Assembly (NCBI GenBank): GCA_916613615.1
Contig: OU744721.1
Location: 77,691,060-77,755,059 of the forward strand
Reading direction: 5' to 3'
DNA length: 64,000 nucleotides
Source of the DNA: Steromphala cineraria
Lineage: Eukaryota; Mollusca; Gastropoda; Trochida; Trochidae
This document shows positions 50,101 through 60,290 of this stretch, piece after piece. Both the position numbers and the translations under genes were made by a program. Each line of letters starts with the position of its first letter. Position 1 is the first letter of the stretch. The notes under the pieces are model-generated. The model was not told the origin of the DNA, searched no databases, and saw nothing but the letters and a program-made list of their open reading frames with translations.

Positions 50101-53100
50101 TCCCAAATCAGCTCGTTTTACCGCCCATACATCACACCGATTTTAGTCAGTTTTATCGCTTTAGAACGGCTATAATCCTTCTTGAATTTAATATCATCTA
50201 ATAAGCAATGAGGATTTTATTTCAAAACGTTGAGGGTGCATAATTTGAATTTTGCCATCAGATTTAGCTTAGGCGTCTTAAAGATCTAAACGATTATTAT
50301 TAAATTTTAAAAGAGCTCTTTACGCGTAATATGAAGTCGTCTAGCTTTATCCGAGCCGGCATATTACACAACAATGGTGTCCTTCCCAGGGTTAGAGGAG
50401 AGGGGACCCTCAGTCGGTGGTACGGCTCTGTGTGTACTGGGCTGTCTTACACCCACCTTGGGTAACACTACGTGGAGACAAACATACACGTGGGGTGACG
50501 TCACGGGCACTGACAGATGTAGACGCATCTCCCGAGATACTCACGTGCCTCACATTCACTCACAGTTCAACTATACAACTATTACGTGATGCAAGTTCAA
50601 GAAAGGAGGAATTGAATAAAAGGGAAATAAAAGGTTTAAATTAACCCGAGATTGCGAATATTGGCCAGTCTGTTAAGTGGTGGTCAAATATTGTCGCGTA
50701 TTGTGAAGATGGGCTCATAGCCTCTCACTACTCTATGGACCGAGGCATCACAGAGCACATACAAAGACAAACTATGCAGTGACTTTACACACGGTAGTCT
50801 ACGGCCTGTCCACTGTTAGCTTCCATCTCACAGCTAATTAATTCTAATTGCCAAGTGTTTGTTTAAAATGGGAGGCCTACTTGCGTTGCTGCGCTGCCAG
50901 GGATTTGTCTAGATATTCGCCTCGGAACAATAGTTGAAGTGTTACTCGATACAGCAGCGTTAAGAGAGCTATTTGAAGACTGGAATCCCCCGGGTTGCTT
51001 TGGAGTGGTCCCATCGCATTATATGCCGTCTAGTCAACGAATCGCTTGTTTAACGCTGCTTCCGATTTAATTTAGATTTAAATGAAAATGGAATCAATTT
51101 TATTTTTTATTTGTTTTCAATCAGGTTGGTTTATGCAATGTGACAATCATTTGATTTGATTTGTTTTTCTAAGGATTGATTACGAATAATGATATTTTTT
51201 GTTTTGAAACTTATTGAATAAAACCAATTACGACGTTTTACAGACACGATCAAGTTATTCCAAATACCAATGACCTATTAACCTCAAACGCTCTTCATGG
51301 TATGATTTGAAATCTATTTCATCATATCATTTTGCATTAAAACGGATTCAATTATTAAAATGTTTGTGTTTTCTTATTAGTTGAAACACATGACAAATGT
51401 AAATGTTATATGCTTTGACGAGAACATTAGGCTGTTTAAGTCATTTCATTATTCGAATGTTCATTTAAGATAATATTCTTTTAATGAAACCATGCATATT
51501 CTGCCCATTAAAACACGCCGGAGTTTGAGCCTCTTTAGAATCCTAAACATGCAATGCATGACGTTTTCATAACCTAATCCTTTAGGACTAAATCTACATC
51601 CATATCATTGTTTCCATTTCTGAAGTTTAAAGAGATGAGAGTTGAATATTATAGAAGTTATTATATAATAAAATGGAGGTTACACATATGTTTAATAAAC
51701 TTGTAAAATTGATCGATTGACAACCATATATTAAGTAAATGCCAACATCAATTCTCTTAAAAAAACAGAAAATATATACACACTTTAAGGGGATTGAGAG
51801 TCGACACGATATATATCGATTGCTTGCGATGTATAAAGTTAACGCTTTCAACCTTTTTTTCAAACTCATCAAAATTAGGTAATTGGTTACGGGCGACCTG
51901 GACCATGAGAGCCGACGAGATTTTCATAGTGTATTACAATTACATGTTGTACAAACTAAGATCTTTTTTAAAATTTGGATAACACATCTGAACATGTATC
52001 TTTAAACATCTTCATTCAATTATTCGAAACCATGAAAACTTAAGTCATTATTTTTAAATGAATATTCGAATTTACAAACCTGAACATGTATCCATTAACA
52101 TCTTCAAACAATTTTTAAAAATCAAAAATGTTTTTTCCCCATACAATTAACATTCCAAATTCCAAACCTGAACATGTATTCATACACATCTTCAAACAAA
52201 CAAAAATAAAAAATTAATGAATATTCCAAATTACACACCTGAACACGCGACTCGACGAGGTCCAGTTTGAGAGCGAGAGCTTCCCTCATGAAGACATCTG
52301 GATAGTGACTGTCCTGGAAAGCTTTCTCCAGTTCCTCCAGCTGCCATCCTGTGAAGTTGGTCCTCGTCCTCCTCCTCTTCACCGACTGGCTGTCCTTGCA
52401 GTCGTCCTTAGAGTCTGCAACAGAGGACATTATCTATCAGGACATCCTTAAATGTCAAAGAAATGTCTAGAGTACAATAAACGAATACTTTGATTATATC
52501 TTTAATTTCGATTTTTTTATAATTGAAATCAGATGTTTAATTATTGGTCCTAGTGTTGTGTTACATTTAACATTTAAAAACTATCATAACAAAATTGTAA
52601 CTGATATGATGATAAACAACAAACACAGCTAAACGACATCAAACAATTTGATGCATTCGAGAGATGATGTCTTTAACGTTACCTATTGAGTACTAGTATT
52701 TTAGGCTTTTATTAGATAACGAAATAATTTCATAATGCACAATCACGTTAGAGTTTATTGATATAATTCTTCATTTGAATTTAATAAATGTTTTAATTTG
52801 ATAAAGCTCATTATCATCAAAACGTTTCATAGAAATCATATGCATAATCTTAATAATCTAGACAATTTACTTTATTTTCTTTACACATTTAAACAATCTT
52901 TCTTATTACCAATGAATTCGATATTGATTGGGTTTACCATGTTTAGAGTCAAAAAGTAAAATATTTAAACATTATTCTAATAACAATTAAGCAATATGAC
53001 CGTCACTGATATTTTGTTTCTCTTATTGAGAACACCAATGATTACTTAATTACAATTGTGCATTGTTTTAATAACTATATAATCTAAAACATATAGCTAA

Positions 53101-56011
53101 TTTTGGTATTGTCAGACTTACATTCCAAAATACATGAGTTTGCCTTAATGTATATTTCGTTTTTACTTTCGTTTGACTTTTTTTTATTATCTAAAAGCAA
53201 CTTTTTTTCATATCAGTAGATCAGCTTATATAATACTATCTTACCTCATACATTCAAAATATTTTCTGAAATAAACTAAATAAAGTTAAAGTCAATAATT
53301 GGCATAGAAGTAAATAAAACAATTAATCTTATGCTTGTATGATGGAATTTTTTATATTTTATATTACCACTAAACTTGATGTTGCATTTAATCATGTTAT
53401 ATTTTTCGTTTATTCGGTTTATAATTTTACGATTTTTATTTATTATTTGTCTATGCATGTAAATGTTCTTTTCATGTCTGTTCAATATGAATGTATAGCA
53501 GATGAAATCGAAACATGAAGCATTTTATATTCAATCCAAAATGTTATTTTCAAAGCAATTAATGTTCACTGACCATAAGCAGTTTTATAAATACGATAGA
53601 TACATGTGGAAAATAAACTATGATGTAAATAATGCATTTTCTTCTTCAAAATTTGTTTTCAAATTAATATAATATATATTGAAAATATGACGTCCCTATT
53701 CAATTTGCAGTTATACTTCATTCGTCGATATTGAAAAGAAGATGATGACAAAATCAAATTTATTTTTCCTATTTTCAAACTTGAATCGACAACGTAATAA
53801 AGACATGACAACGTAATAAAGACATAACCGTACTTAAAATTTGGATTTAGTTTGTTATCTTAAATCTACTTTGATGTGGAAACTTGTAAAAATGCCCTTT
53901 TATTAACTGATACAAAAATTCTTATTACCGAATTTGAATAGTAAATTATTATGACAGAATATTAAACCAAATAAGCAATTTTAAAAATACCGGTCTGATT
54001 AAAATAATCAAATAAGTATTTATAAAAATAATTGTTTCAACATATGTTCAAATTAAAATAGTAATCAAAGTCCTCGTTTCCTTAATACAAGCAAATTCTT
54101 AACAGTCAATATCATTCAGTTAACATAAATTTCTTCTTTGTTTGTTTATTTAAGAATTGTACTAATCAAAATACTAATAAAAATCCTCGTTTCCTCAATA
54201 CAAGAAAATTCTAAACAGTCAATATCATCCAGTTAAAATATATCCTTCAAAGGGGTTGTATTTTATTTGTTTCGACTCTCTGATATGTCCATTTATGATG
54301 CTATTTTTCTATTACTGCCCCTCCTCCTGGGGTTAAAGATAAATGTACAATATTGAGAGGCGATGTGTATCTGGAGATGAATTAGTCTCTCTACTGGTTT
54401 GATTTAACAGTAGCAGGGTACAGGGACAGCCAGACATTGCAGTAAAGATTTCATCTCTTCAATAAAACTGAATAACGGGATTCAGGTCTCGTAGGAATGA
54501 TATGTTATATTATTTAGCTTATAGGACGATACTTCCTGTAAACTGTACTGTGAATTTATATGATATATTATAACAAATGAATTTCTCACAAAGATCATCT
54601 TGTGAGAGGTAACTGTGAATTGAAATTTATAGTATTGGAGTATTGTGTTGATGTCATATAGAATTTATTTATTACCATTGATTCAACCTCACTTTAAAAT
54701 AAAAGCAATTGCTGAAATTTGAATGTAATATCTTAACCAATTCAAGTTTTATTTTAATTTTATTGATATAATAAGATGTTGTAAGGCAGTTACATCTGTG
54801 CAATAACTCGACAATATTGATCAAGAAATATAATCTGTTTGACGTTTTCAGACAGAGCCAAAGACTACGAACGCTATCGATTACAAACAATTTCATGGTT
54901 ATGATTTATCAAACAATGTAAATAAAATTAATAGTGTGTATTTCCTATCAAATATTAGAAGAAAAAATATTCTACATTTCTCTGTTTTCATTTCGATGTT
55001 ATGACAATACAACACTCATCTATCACCTTACAACGTTACATAAAAACTATGACAATGCACAATTTATAAAACGTTTAGTTTTTAACCACGATGAAGTTGA
55101 ATAGATTTGGAATAACATAACCCAAGAAGTATTTAGATCCCAAATTAAATGTCACTATATTTCCTATTAATATTGTTTTACCTTTTACCCATTTTTTCAT
55201 CATAAATTGGTGTGATGTTCTCAAACACCTCTTTAAAATTGTTTTTTTATTTACACTATCAATTCCTTACAACTTCACAATAAGAAGATGATTGCATCTT
55301 TTTCCAGTGTTATATCGTTTTCTTTAAATTGATAGGTTTCTTACACCAGTTGTAGGTTTCTTACACCAACCTAAATAATACATTTCATATTCTACGTATA
55401 ACCTAACATTTCTTGGAATTATTTCTCCTATATCTATAAGATATCACCTGTCATATTTTACACAATTTTATGTTATGATTCATAGAACATCCATAGACGA
55501 ACATTACCACTTTCCATTAAACACTTGATTTTATTAGTTTAATTTAGAAATCACTACAACGTGTTTACTTGCTTTTACGCGACAATTTTACAGTATTCAA
55601 AGGCGTTTGTCAAGATCTAAATTAAGTACTCCAGATATTTTTTGCTGATCATTGACACATCAATGTGAACGTCACTACCTTACCCGTACATTGTGAGGAG
55701 TCCAGTTTAGCCAGGTCGTCCTTCTCAGGGTGTGGCGAGGGACTTCTCGATCTGGAATCTCCTCTGGTTAAAATCCGATCTACTGAAAACTTGACTGGAG
55801 CACTTTGGTAATAGTTCTGGTTGACACTGCAGTCGAGGGCTGCGATCTGGTCCGAGGGTGGGGCCAGCACCCCCTGTAAGTGTCCCCCATAGTGGGGGTA
55901 GGCCTGTAACGCTGTGAGGGCGGCGTAGTTGTGAGGGTAAGACGCCTCAAGAAGATTCATCTGTGCATTTAAATTTTGAAAGTTAAAATGGTGTCCGATG
56001 TTAGTCAACAT
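46327..56011 (-). CDS. UNCX: UNCX/UNC-4 paired-like homeodomain transcription factor (3 exons, 445 aa)
   Basis: Exons 56011-55684, 52414-52239 and 47160-46327 join through GT-AG introns (phases 1 and 0). The homeodomain is residues 123-182 ([20 protein letters not shown] to [13 protein letters not shown]), Q50 type, with intron 2 falling between homeodomain positions 46 and 47, a common place in paired-class genes. The tail [12 protein letters not shown] and [10 protein letters not shown] after it is diagnostic of the UNCX family. A basic, probably helical stretch follows (207-240), and the C terminus is very acidic. Groucho-type eh1 motifs are FSVDRIL (75-81) and FSIDSLL (292-298); a CtBP-like PQNLS lies at 363-367. 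Known: UNC-4/UNCX proteins act in the nucleus, with Groucho in the nematode, to fix neuron identity; vertebrate UNCX also patterns somites. There is an in-frame TAA five codons before the ATG. No sign of decay. Confidence 0.95.
47161..52238 (-). other. UNCX intron 2 with regulatory-looking blocks
   Basis: The intron is 5078 nt, GTGTGT donor and TCTATTCCAG acceptor. Unlike the AT-rich flanks, 47530-50900 is largely complex and CpG-containing. Motifs include a CTCF-like site (48134-48148), TGACGTCA (50496) between two CACGTG E-boxes (50487, 50542), and an NKX2-type TTAAGTGG (50673). Open frames on both strands here (the largest 139 codons, 47881-48300 plus) follow from GC content, and none shows a domain. 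Inferred to hold enhancers of the host gene. Confidence 0.55.
48134..48148 (-). promoter_or_regulatory. CTCF-like motif, minus orientation
   Basis: On the minus strand CGACCGGGGGCGCTA matches the CTCF consensus CCACCAGGGGGCGCTA closely. Its orientation is opposite to the site at 26407, so the two point towards each other. Confidence 0.4.
51988..52250. repeat. Tandem repeat copying the UNCX exon 2 splice-donor junction
   Basis: CTGAACATGTAT recurs at 51988, 52080 and 52168, and the related CTGAACACGCG at 52239 is the real exon 2 end. Spacings are 92, 88 and 71 bp. Each unit also shares ACATCTTCAAACAA- and ATATTCCAAATT-type sequence. On the minus strand the units read ACATGTTCAG then GTTTGG or GTTTGT, so two of the three intronic copies keep a GT donor dinucleotide. 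Confidence 0.85.
52239..52414 (-). CDS. UNCX: UNCX exon 2 (homeodomain N-terminal part)
   Basis: The acceptor is TCCTCTGTTGCAG and the donor GTGTGTAA (weaker than consensus). The exon is 176 nt: two bases complete an Asp codon, then 58 codons run to RVQ at homeodomain position 46. It contains the linker [11 protein letters not shown] and homeodomain arm, helices 1 and 2. Confidence 0.95.
53788..53825. repeat. 19-bp direct repeat, two copies
   Basis: GACAACGTAATAAAGACAT occurs twice in tandem within UNCX intron 1. Confidence 0.85.
54056..54240. repeat. Tandem duplication, offset 113 bp
   Basis: TCCTCGTTTCCTTAATACAAG at 54071 recurs as TCCTCGTTTCCTCAATACAAG at 54184. In both copies this is followed by an AAATTCT block, AACAGTCAATATCAT and CAGTTAA. 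It lies in UNCX intron 1. Confidence 0.85.
55684..56011 (-). CDS. UNCX: UNCX exon 1 (N-terminal region)
   Basis: 328 coding nt from ATG to donor GTAAGG at 55683. It encodes 109 residues plus one base: a leader rich in His, Tyr, Asn and Ala ([17 protein letters not shown] start), the eh1 motif FSVDRIL at 75-81, and a Ser-rich stretch [14 protein letters not shown]. An in-frame TAA 15-18 bases upstream fixes this ATG as the first in frame. Confidence 0.93.
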
Positions 56012-56330
56012 TGCACGTTCGGGTTGTTACTTTGAAATGACGAACCTCTCTCTATCGGCCATCTATGAATGGGACGGGAGAACACTGGGTGCATCATTTC
56101 AGCCAATCAGAGGCCGCCATTTGAGTAGGGTCGCGAGGGGGCGTGGCTTGTGCGATACCCGCCTGTCGCTGCGGGCGAGAAGAAACCACATGATTGCTGT
56201 AAATAAAGCGAAATGGAGAGGTGGCATTTGATTAATGTGACGCTAACTGTCTTCAGTAATGAACACATCGGCTCAAACAGCCTGCGGCCACCGGTACTCG
56301 ATTAATAGATTTTATACACAGTTAGTGAAG
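56012..56330 (-). promoter_or_regulatory. Probable UNCX 5' UTR and promoter region
   Basis: Within 120-150 bases upstream of the ATG, written on the plus strand, are a CCAAT box (AGCCAATCAG, 56101), a YY1-type GCCGCCATTTG (56114) and a KLF/Sp1-type GGGGGCGTGGC (56137). Farther out, on the minus strand, TATAAAA lies at 56316-56310 with the right orientation, which would give a 5' UTR of about 270 nt. The two sets imply different start sites and I cannot choose between them. Confidence 0.45.
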
Positions 56331-57480
56331 AGGTTTGATCGATGCACAAAGAGAAAGACAACAACATCATCTAATTGCCTTAATATCATCATAACGGTTC
56401 ACTTTGACTGCCAATCCGCCTCAAGTTTTGCACTCATTGTCGTTTTCTTTGCCATCTATAAAATATGGAATAATTTGTTTGAAGATGCACTAAATGCTCT
56501 GTTATGGGCGTGGTTGACGGATGAAAGGAATGAGAGAGGACGAAGGAGAGGAATAAAAACATTTGCCTGTCTCCTAGTGCCCAGAGGTAGAAGGGAAGAA
56601 AGAGATTAAGTGGGGCAGCACGGACATATAAACATTGGTTAAAAAGCACCCAGACCATAAGAGACATACGGTGCCGCTCTACACACGCAGCAGTAGAGGC
56701 AATACTATCATATTTTATCCGGTTGGGTGGAACAAATGAATCCTTTTATACAATGTTTAAAGGTTAATTGAATATTGTTTACAAATCATGAATTGCCTCG
56801 ATCAGAGGATAGAAAAGCTTTCACATTTATTTGGTAATGTGCCGGTGTCTGTGTGGAGATGGAGCGCGCTATGGGTGGAAGGAGCAGCCCATGATAGCGA
56901 GAGCACTTGAAAGCTAACATCAGACTAAATACCCCCAGGGTCAACTGCCAAATTGCCAGAAATGTGCTAAACTAAGTGAAAGAGCCCCGGAACTGTGATG
57001 AGAGATGGAAATAAAGCAAAAGCCTTCTGTGAACACACTCCCTGTCAATATGACAAGGAAACCATTAAGAAATCAGTTTTCCTTAAAAGAAGCCATATGA
57101 AATCTGCCACTCTCCTCCAAGAAAGTCTTCAATTATTTAAACGATTTGCGAATTGTGTAAATCTATCTCTGCCTCTGCAATTGTTCTAAATGGTTGGCTT
57201 TCCTCGGCTTTCTTTCCCCCAGGAAATTGCAACTGTTGCGATGCTGTTAGAGCGCGATTCTGTATGTGAGCCCCTCAGATTTAGCTATTAGTGTCCGTAC
57301 GACATGACAAGTCGCTGCCGTTACAAGCCACTTTGAATCAGCACAGACACTCAAAGACTTTTTTATTTCACGAAAAGGCGATTTTGCTCAGCTCAATAGG
57401 GAATAGAATTGCCAAATCATGGAATTAATATCGAACAGGGAAATATGCACGCAAGAGAATTAGATGCAAAAATGACATAA
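56331..57480. promoter_or_regulatory. Putative upstream enhancer region
   Basis: Complex, mixed-composition sequence without a reading frame. The densest parts are 56840-57110 (GGAGATGGAGCGCGCTATGG, AGCGAGAGCACTTGAAAGC) and 57200-57440 (a TTGCAACTGTTGCGATGC core and a TCF-type CTTTGAA at 57331). This texture is typical of conserved noncoding elements beside homeobox genes. Inference only. Confidence 0.42.
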
Positions 57481-58490
57481 AACCATCTCGTTTTCAAATC
57501 AAATTTCACTTCGTGCTAAAACTTATTTGCCCTTTGTCTTTTTTATTTCATTTCATATTTCATGAGTTTGATGGGAGCCTACGTAAAGTCGATAATGTGT
57601 TTATGATTTACAAGTTGACCCTGCCAGTAAGTACGGTGAGCCCTCGTGGGACACACCTCTACATGCGGATTAACATCGTGCACATTTTAAAACATCACCT
57701 TTAGAGACTCTTATTCAATAGTTTTCACATCTTATGACAATTTGTTTTTCTTTCCTGTCATTTGATGTTTTGCATTTATTGATTCATCTGTTGTTGTAAT
57801 GATAGCACGCATGTGATGAATAATCAACGTCACCTACTGGACTTGTTGAAGGAACTTCGTGAAAAAAGAAGGAAGTTTAAGCTAAAAGATTATCATGTAT
57901 TTTTTTACTAAGAATATGTTATCTTTGGTAAAATAGCAAGCCTGCGATTTAAAAAGTCATACAGTGGCAATGAAAGGGAAATGAAAGGGCAGTAACCTAT
58001 TTACACTATTTATATCAATTGAACATTTTTCGTTGCATAATGTGTAATTATATTGAATAATACTTTATGAAATATGCATCTGTATTTCGCTATAAATGCA
58101 ATGAGTTTAATTCTGAGATCAAAACTAGTGTGATTGTTGCAACTGTCCCTCTTTTTAAAAAAATACTATTATCAAAACAACTTATTCTATTTCTTGTGAA
58201 GTATTACAATGATCAAGTCCAGTAATATCTGAATTCTTTGAAAAGCAAAACCAGATAAGCATTCATAATTTAGCTCCAATGAAACACATTGCCAGATAAA
58301 ATTTAAAATCTTCAAAATTTAATGAATTGTAAGAAACCATATCAAATCATCACTACACATGTAACATCAAATAATTTGTAATATTCAGAAATTCGTTAAA
58401 ACGAAAAACCTTCGTCTTGCCATATTTCGATTTTCATTATAATATGCAAATTCATTTCTTAAAGAAAAGATGACAAATCGTTTCAAGAAT
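57481..58490. other. AT-rich, no feature seen
   Basis: Nothing supportable on either strand. Confidence 0.5.
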
Positions 58491-58860
58491 GTTACATTAT
58501 GATTCACTTGTCAACACATGGCCTGATAAGGGTCATCATATCTTAGCGCTGATGAACAAGCGCTTTGCTGGCATATCTGAAATTGACATCTCTTTAGTTA
58601 TTGACAATGTAATGTCATAATGTCGATGTCAAACAAGAGATACAGAGATGGAATCAGGAAGCACTTGCATTGTAATAAATTTGTCCGTGTCCGAACTTGA
58701 CTGGACAGGTGTCTGAGACTCCAGCCAATGGCTAGCTTCATGACGTCACAAGCACTGACCGCTGGTCATCTCCTCTGGAAGGTGACACTACATGGCCATG
58801 GGGACTTGTACCTCCTGATTATCTCACCTGTCCCCTCATTAACTTTTTATGTACACCTTT
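58491..58860. promoter_or_regulatory. Putative regulatory island with CRE and E-boxes
   Basis: It contains a perfect CRE, TGACGTCA (58741-58748), CAGGTG (58706) and CACCTG (58827) E-boxes, a CCAAT (58724) and a TTAGCGCTGATGAACAAGCG segment near 58543. It is repeat-free and has no coding frame. Confidence 0.45.
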
Positions 58861-59815
58861 TTAGTCAAAACACTGTATTCTTGAGAACTTGATTATTAAT
58901 TATTAATTCTTTCAAATAGATACATGTATCATGTCTTTGTATAACATGCTTTATGGTTTTGAGGTTCAAGTCAAAACCGAACTGCTTGGTCTTTTCTTTG
59001 GAAATTATTTTTTCAAATACAATATGTCCAGTTCATCAACTGCTGTGAGGACGAATGGAATATATCGGACACGTTCTTTCATACTCATAAAAAATTCAAT
59101 AACTTTTTGGTTTCTTGGAAAATAGGATTCATTGGAACATTCATCCATTCAATTTTAGAATTTTTTCGCTTCGTTGAAAAGATGAAAAAATGTCATAAGA
59201 TGGGTTTTTTTTCGATTTTAGTAACCCTTATGATTAGGTAAATAAGTCACTTTCCCTTATGTATGTACATAGCACGATGTGATAGTAGTAGCAAGAGTGC
59301 TGTGTTACATATGTACAATGCAGTCACTATAGTTCCATGGAGGTTTGGTATTAAGAGAATAATTATTTGTAGTTTCTTGTCCAACACTATAAAGATGTAA
59401 TCGAGTCAAAAGAAAACGTTCTTTTTACAGATGAAAAGGCCAAGATTCTACCTCTTTCAGTCATTTTTTTAAAACAAATTAAGGAACCTTTTGTTTCCAT
59501 TGAAAAACATTTATTTGCACATAAAACAACATATATATTAGGTAAAAGCGACCTTTGAATACGATTGTATCATGAGATTTTTCTGAACATATTTCCCCCA
59601 AAATATTTCTATATAGTAATATGTTTGATATTTTATGAATAATCAACATAACATTAATGATCCCATCTTTCAAATAAAGCTTATTATCGTATTTTTTCTT
59701 TCTTCATATTAATATTCCCAGGTTTCCCATTCCAACTTAGGCGAAATGAAATCAAGTAATTTTTGACATTTTAGACTTCATTTATCTCTAATGAGTATAT
59801 CATCATTCAACAAGG
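58861..59815. other. AT-rich, no feature seen
   Basis: The only point of note is ATTAATTATTAATT (58893-58906), a dense homeodomain-type AT core; otherwise nothing supportable. Confidence 0.45.
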
Positions 59816-60290
59816 GGAATCAGATACTACATAGCTGATAAAGGTGTCAGCCTCTAACACTGCAGTGAAGTATTGAGCAGAGGACTTGCACATTTCAGTG
59901 TGATCCCCTGTCGGTGTCAGTGCAGAACGCTGTCCCCCCTAAACCCCCCTGAGGGGATCCCCTCGTTACTCCAGGTGAGAAACAATGACCTGATATCATC
60001 ACCATCATTAGTATAACAATTGGAAATCTACTTATCATCATTAGAATTACAATGAGGGGGACAGGTAAGGTGTACAGGTAGACCGGCTCATCATTAGATA
60101 TAGATCAATCTCAGGTGTCTTGTTCTTACACAAGCTTACACCTTGACATGACACAGGACAGGTAAATCTCGTCTCTGCATTCAGGTAAGTATCTACCTGG
60201 CGCTGCAGGGGTTCAGGTAAGGTGGCAGACAGGTAACTTATGCTATATAATGAAGGTGTCAGTCTCCTATTGTGTAAGCGGACTGACAGA
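59816..60290. promoter_or_regulatory. Putative regulatory island with a CAGGTA/CAGGTG cluster
   Basis: CAGGTA occurs at 60062, 60075, 60159, 60182, 60214 and 60230 and inverted (TACCTG) at 60194; CAGGTG occurs at 59972 and 60112: nine CAGGTR sites in about 265 bp. This core is bound by Snail and ZEB-type zinc fingers, and CAGGTAG by Zelda in insects. A GC-rich part with CCCCTGAGGGGATCCCC (59945) lies just before the cluster. No coding frame. Confidence 0.5.

Larger units (their letters stand above)
52415..55683 (-). other. UNCX intron 1
   Basis: The intron is 3269 nt, donor GTAAGG, mostly AT-rich. A more complex, GC-richer block at about 54280-54500 (with CATTTATGATGCTATTTTTC and CCCCTCCTCCTGGGGTTAAAG) may be an intronic enhancer. 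Two small tandem repeats are listed separately; nothing else is seen. Confidence 0.6.

Noticed and set aside
50374..50644. Two overlapping plus-strand frames of 71 and 75 codons
   Set aside because: Two frames open at once over the same GC-rich motif cluster argues for composition, not coding.
56259..56609. 116-codon plus-strand frame upstream of UNCX
   Set aside because: Lies antisense to the probable promoter region; no domain and no splice support. A divergent transcript cannot be excluded but is not shown.
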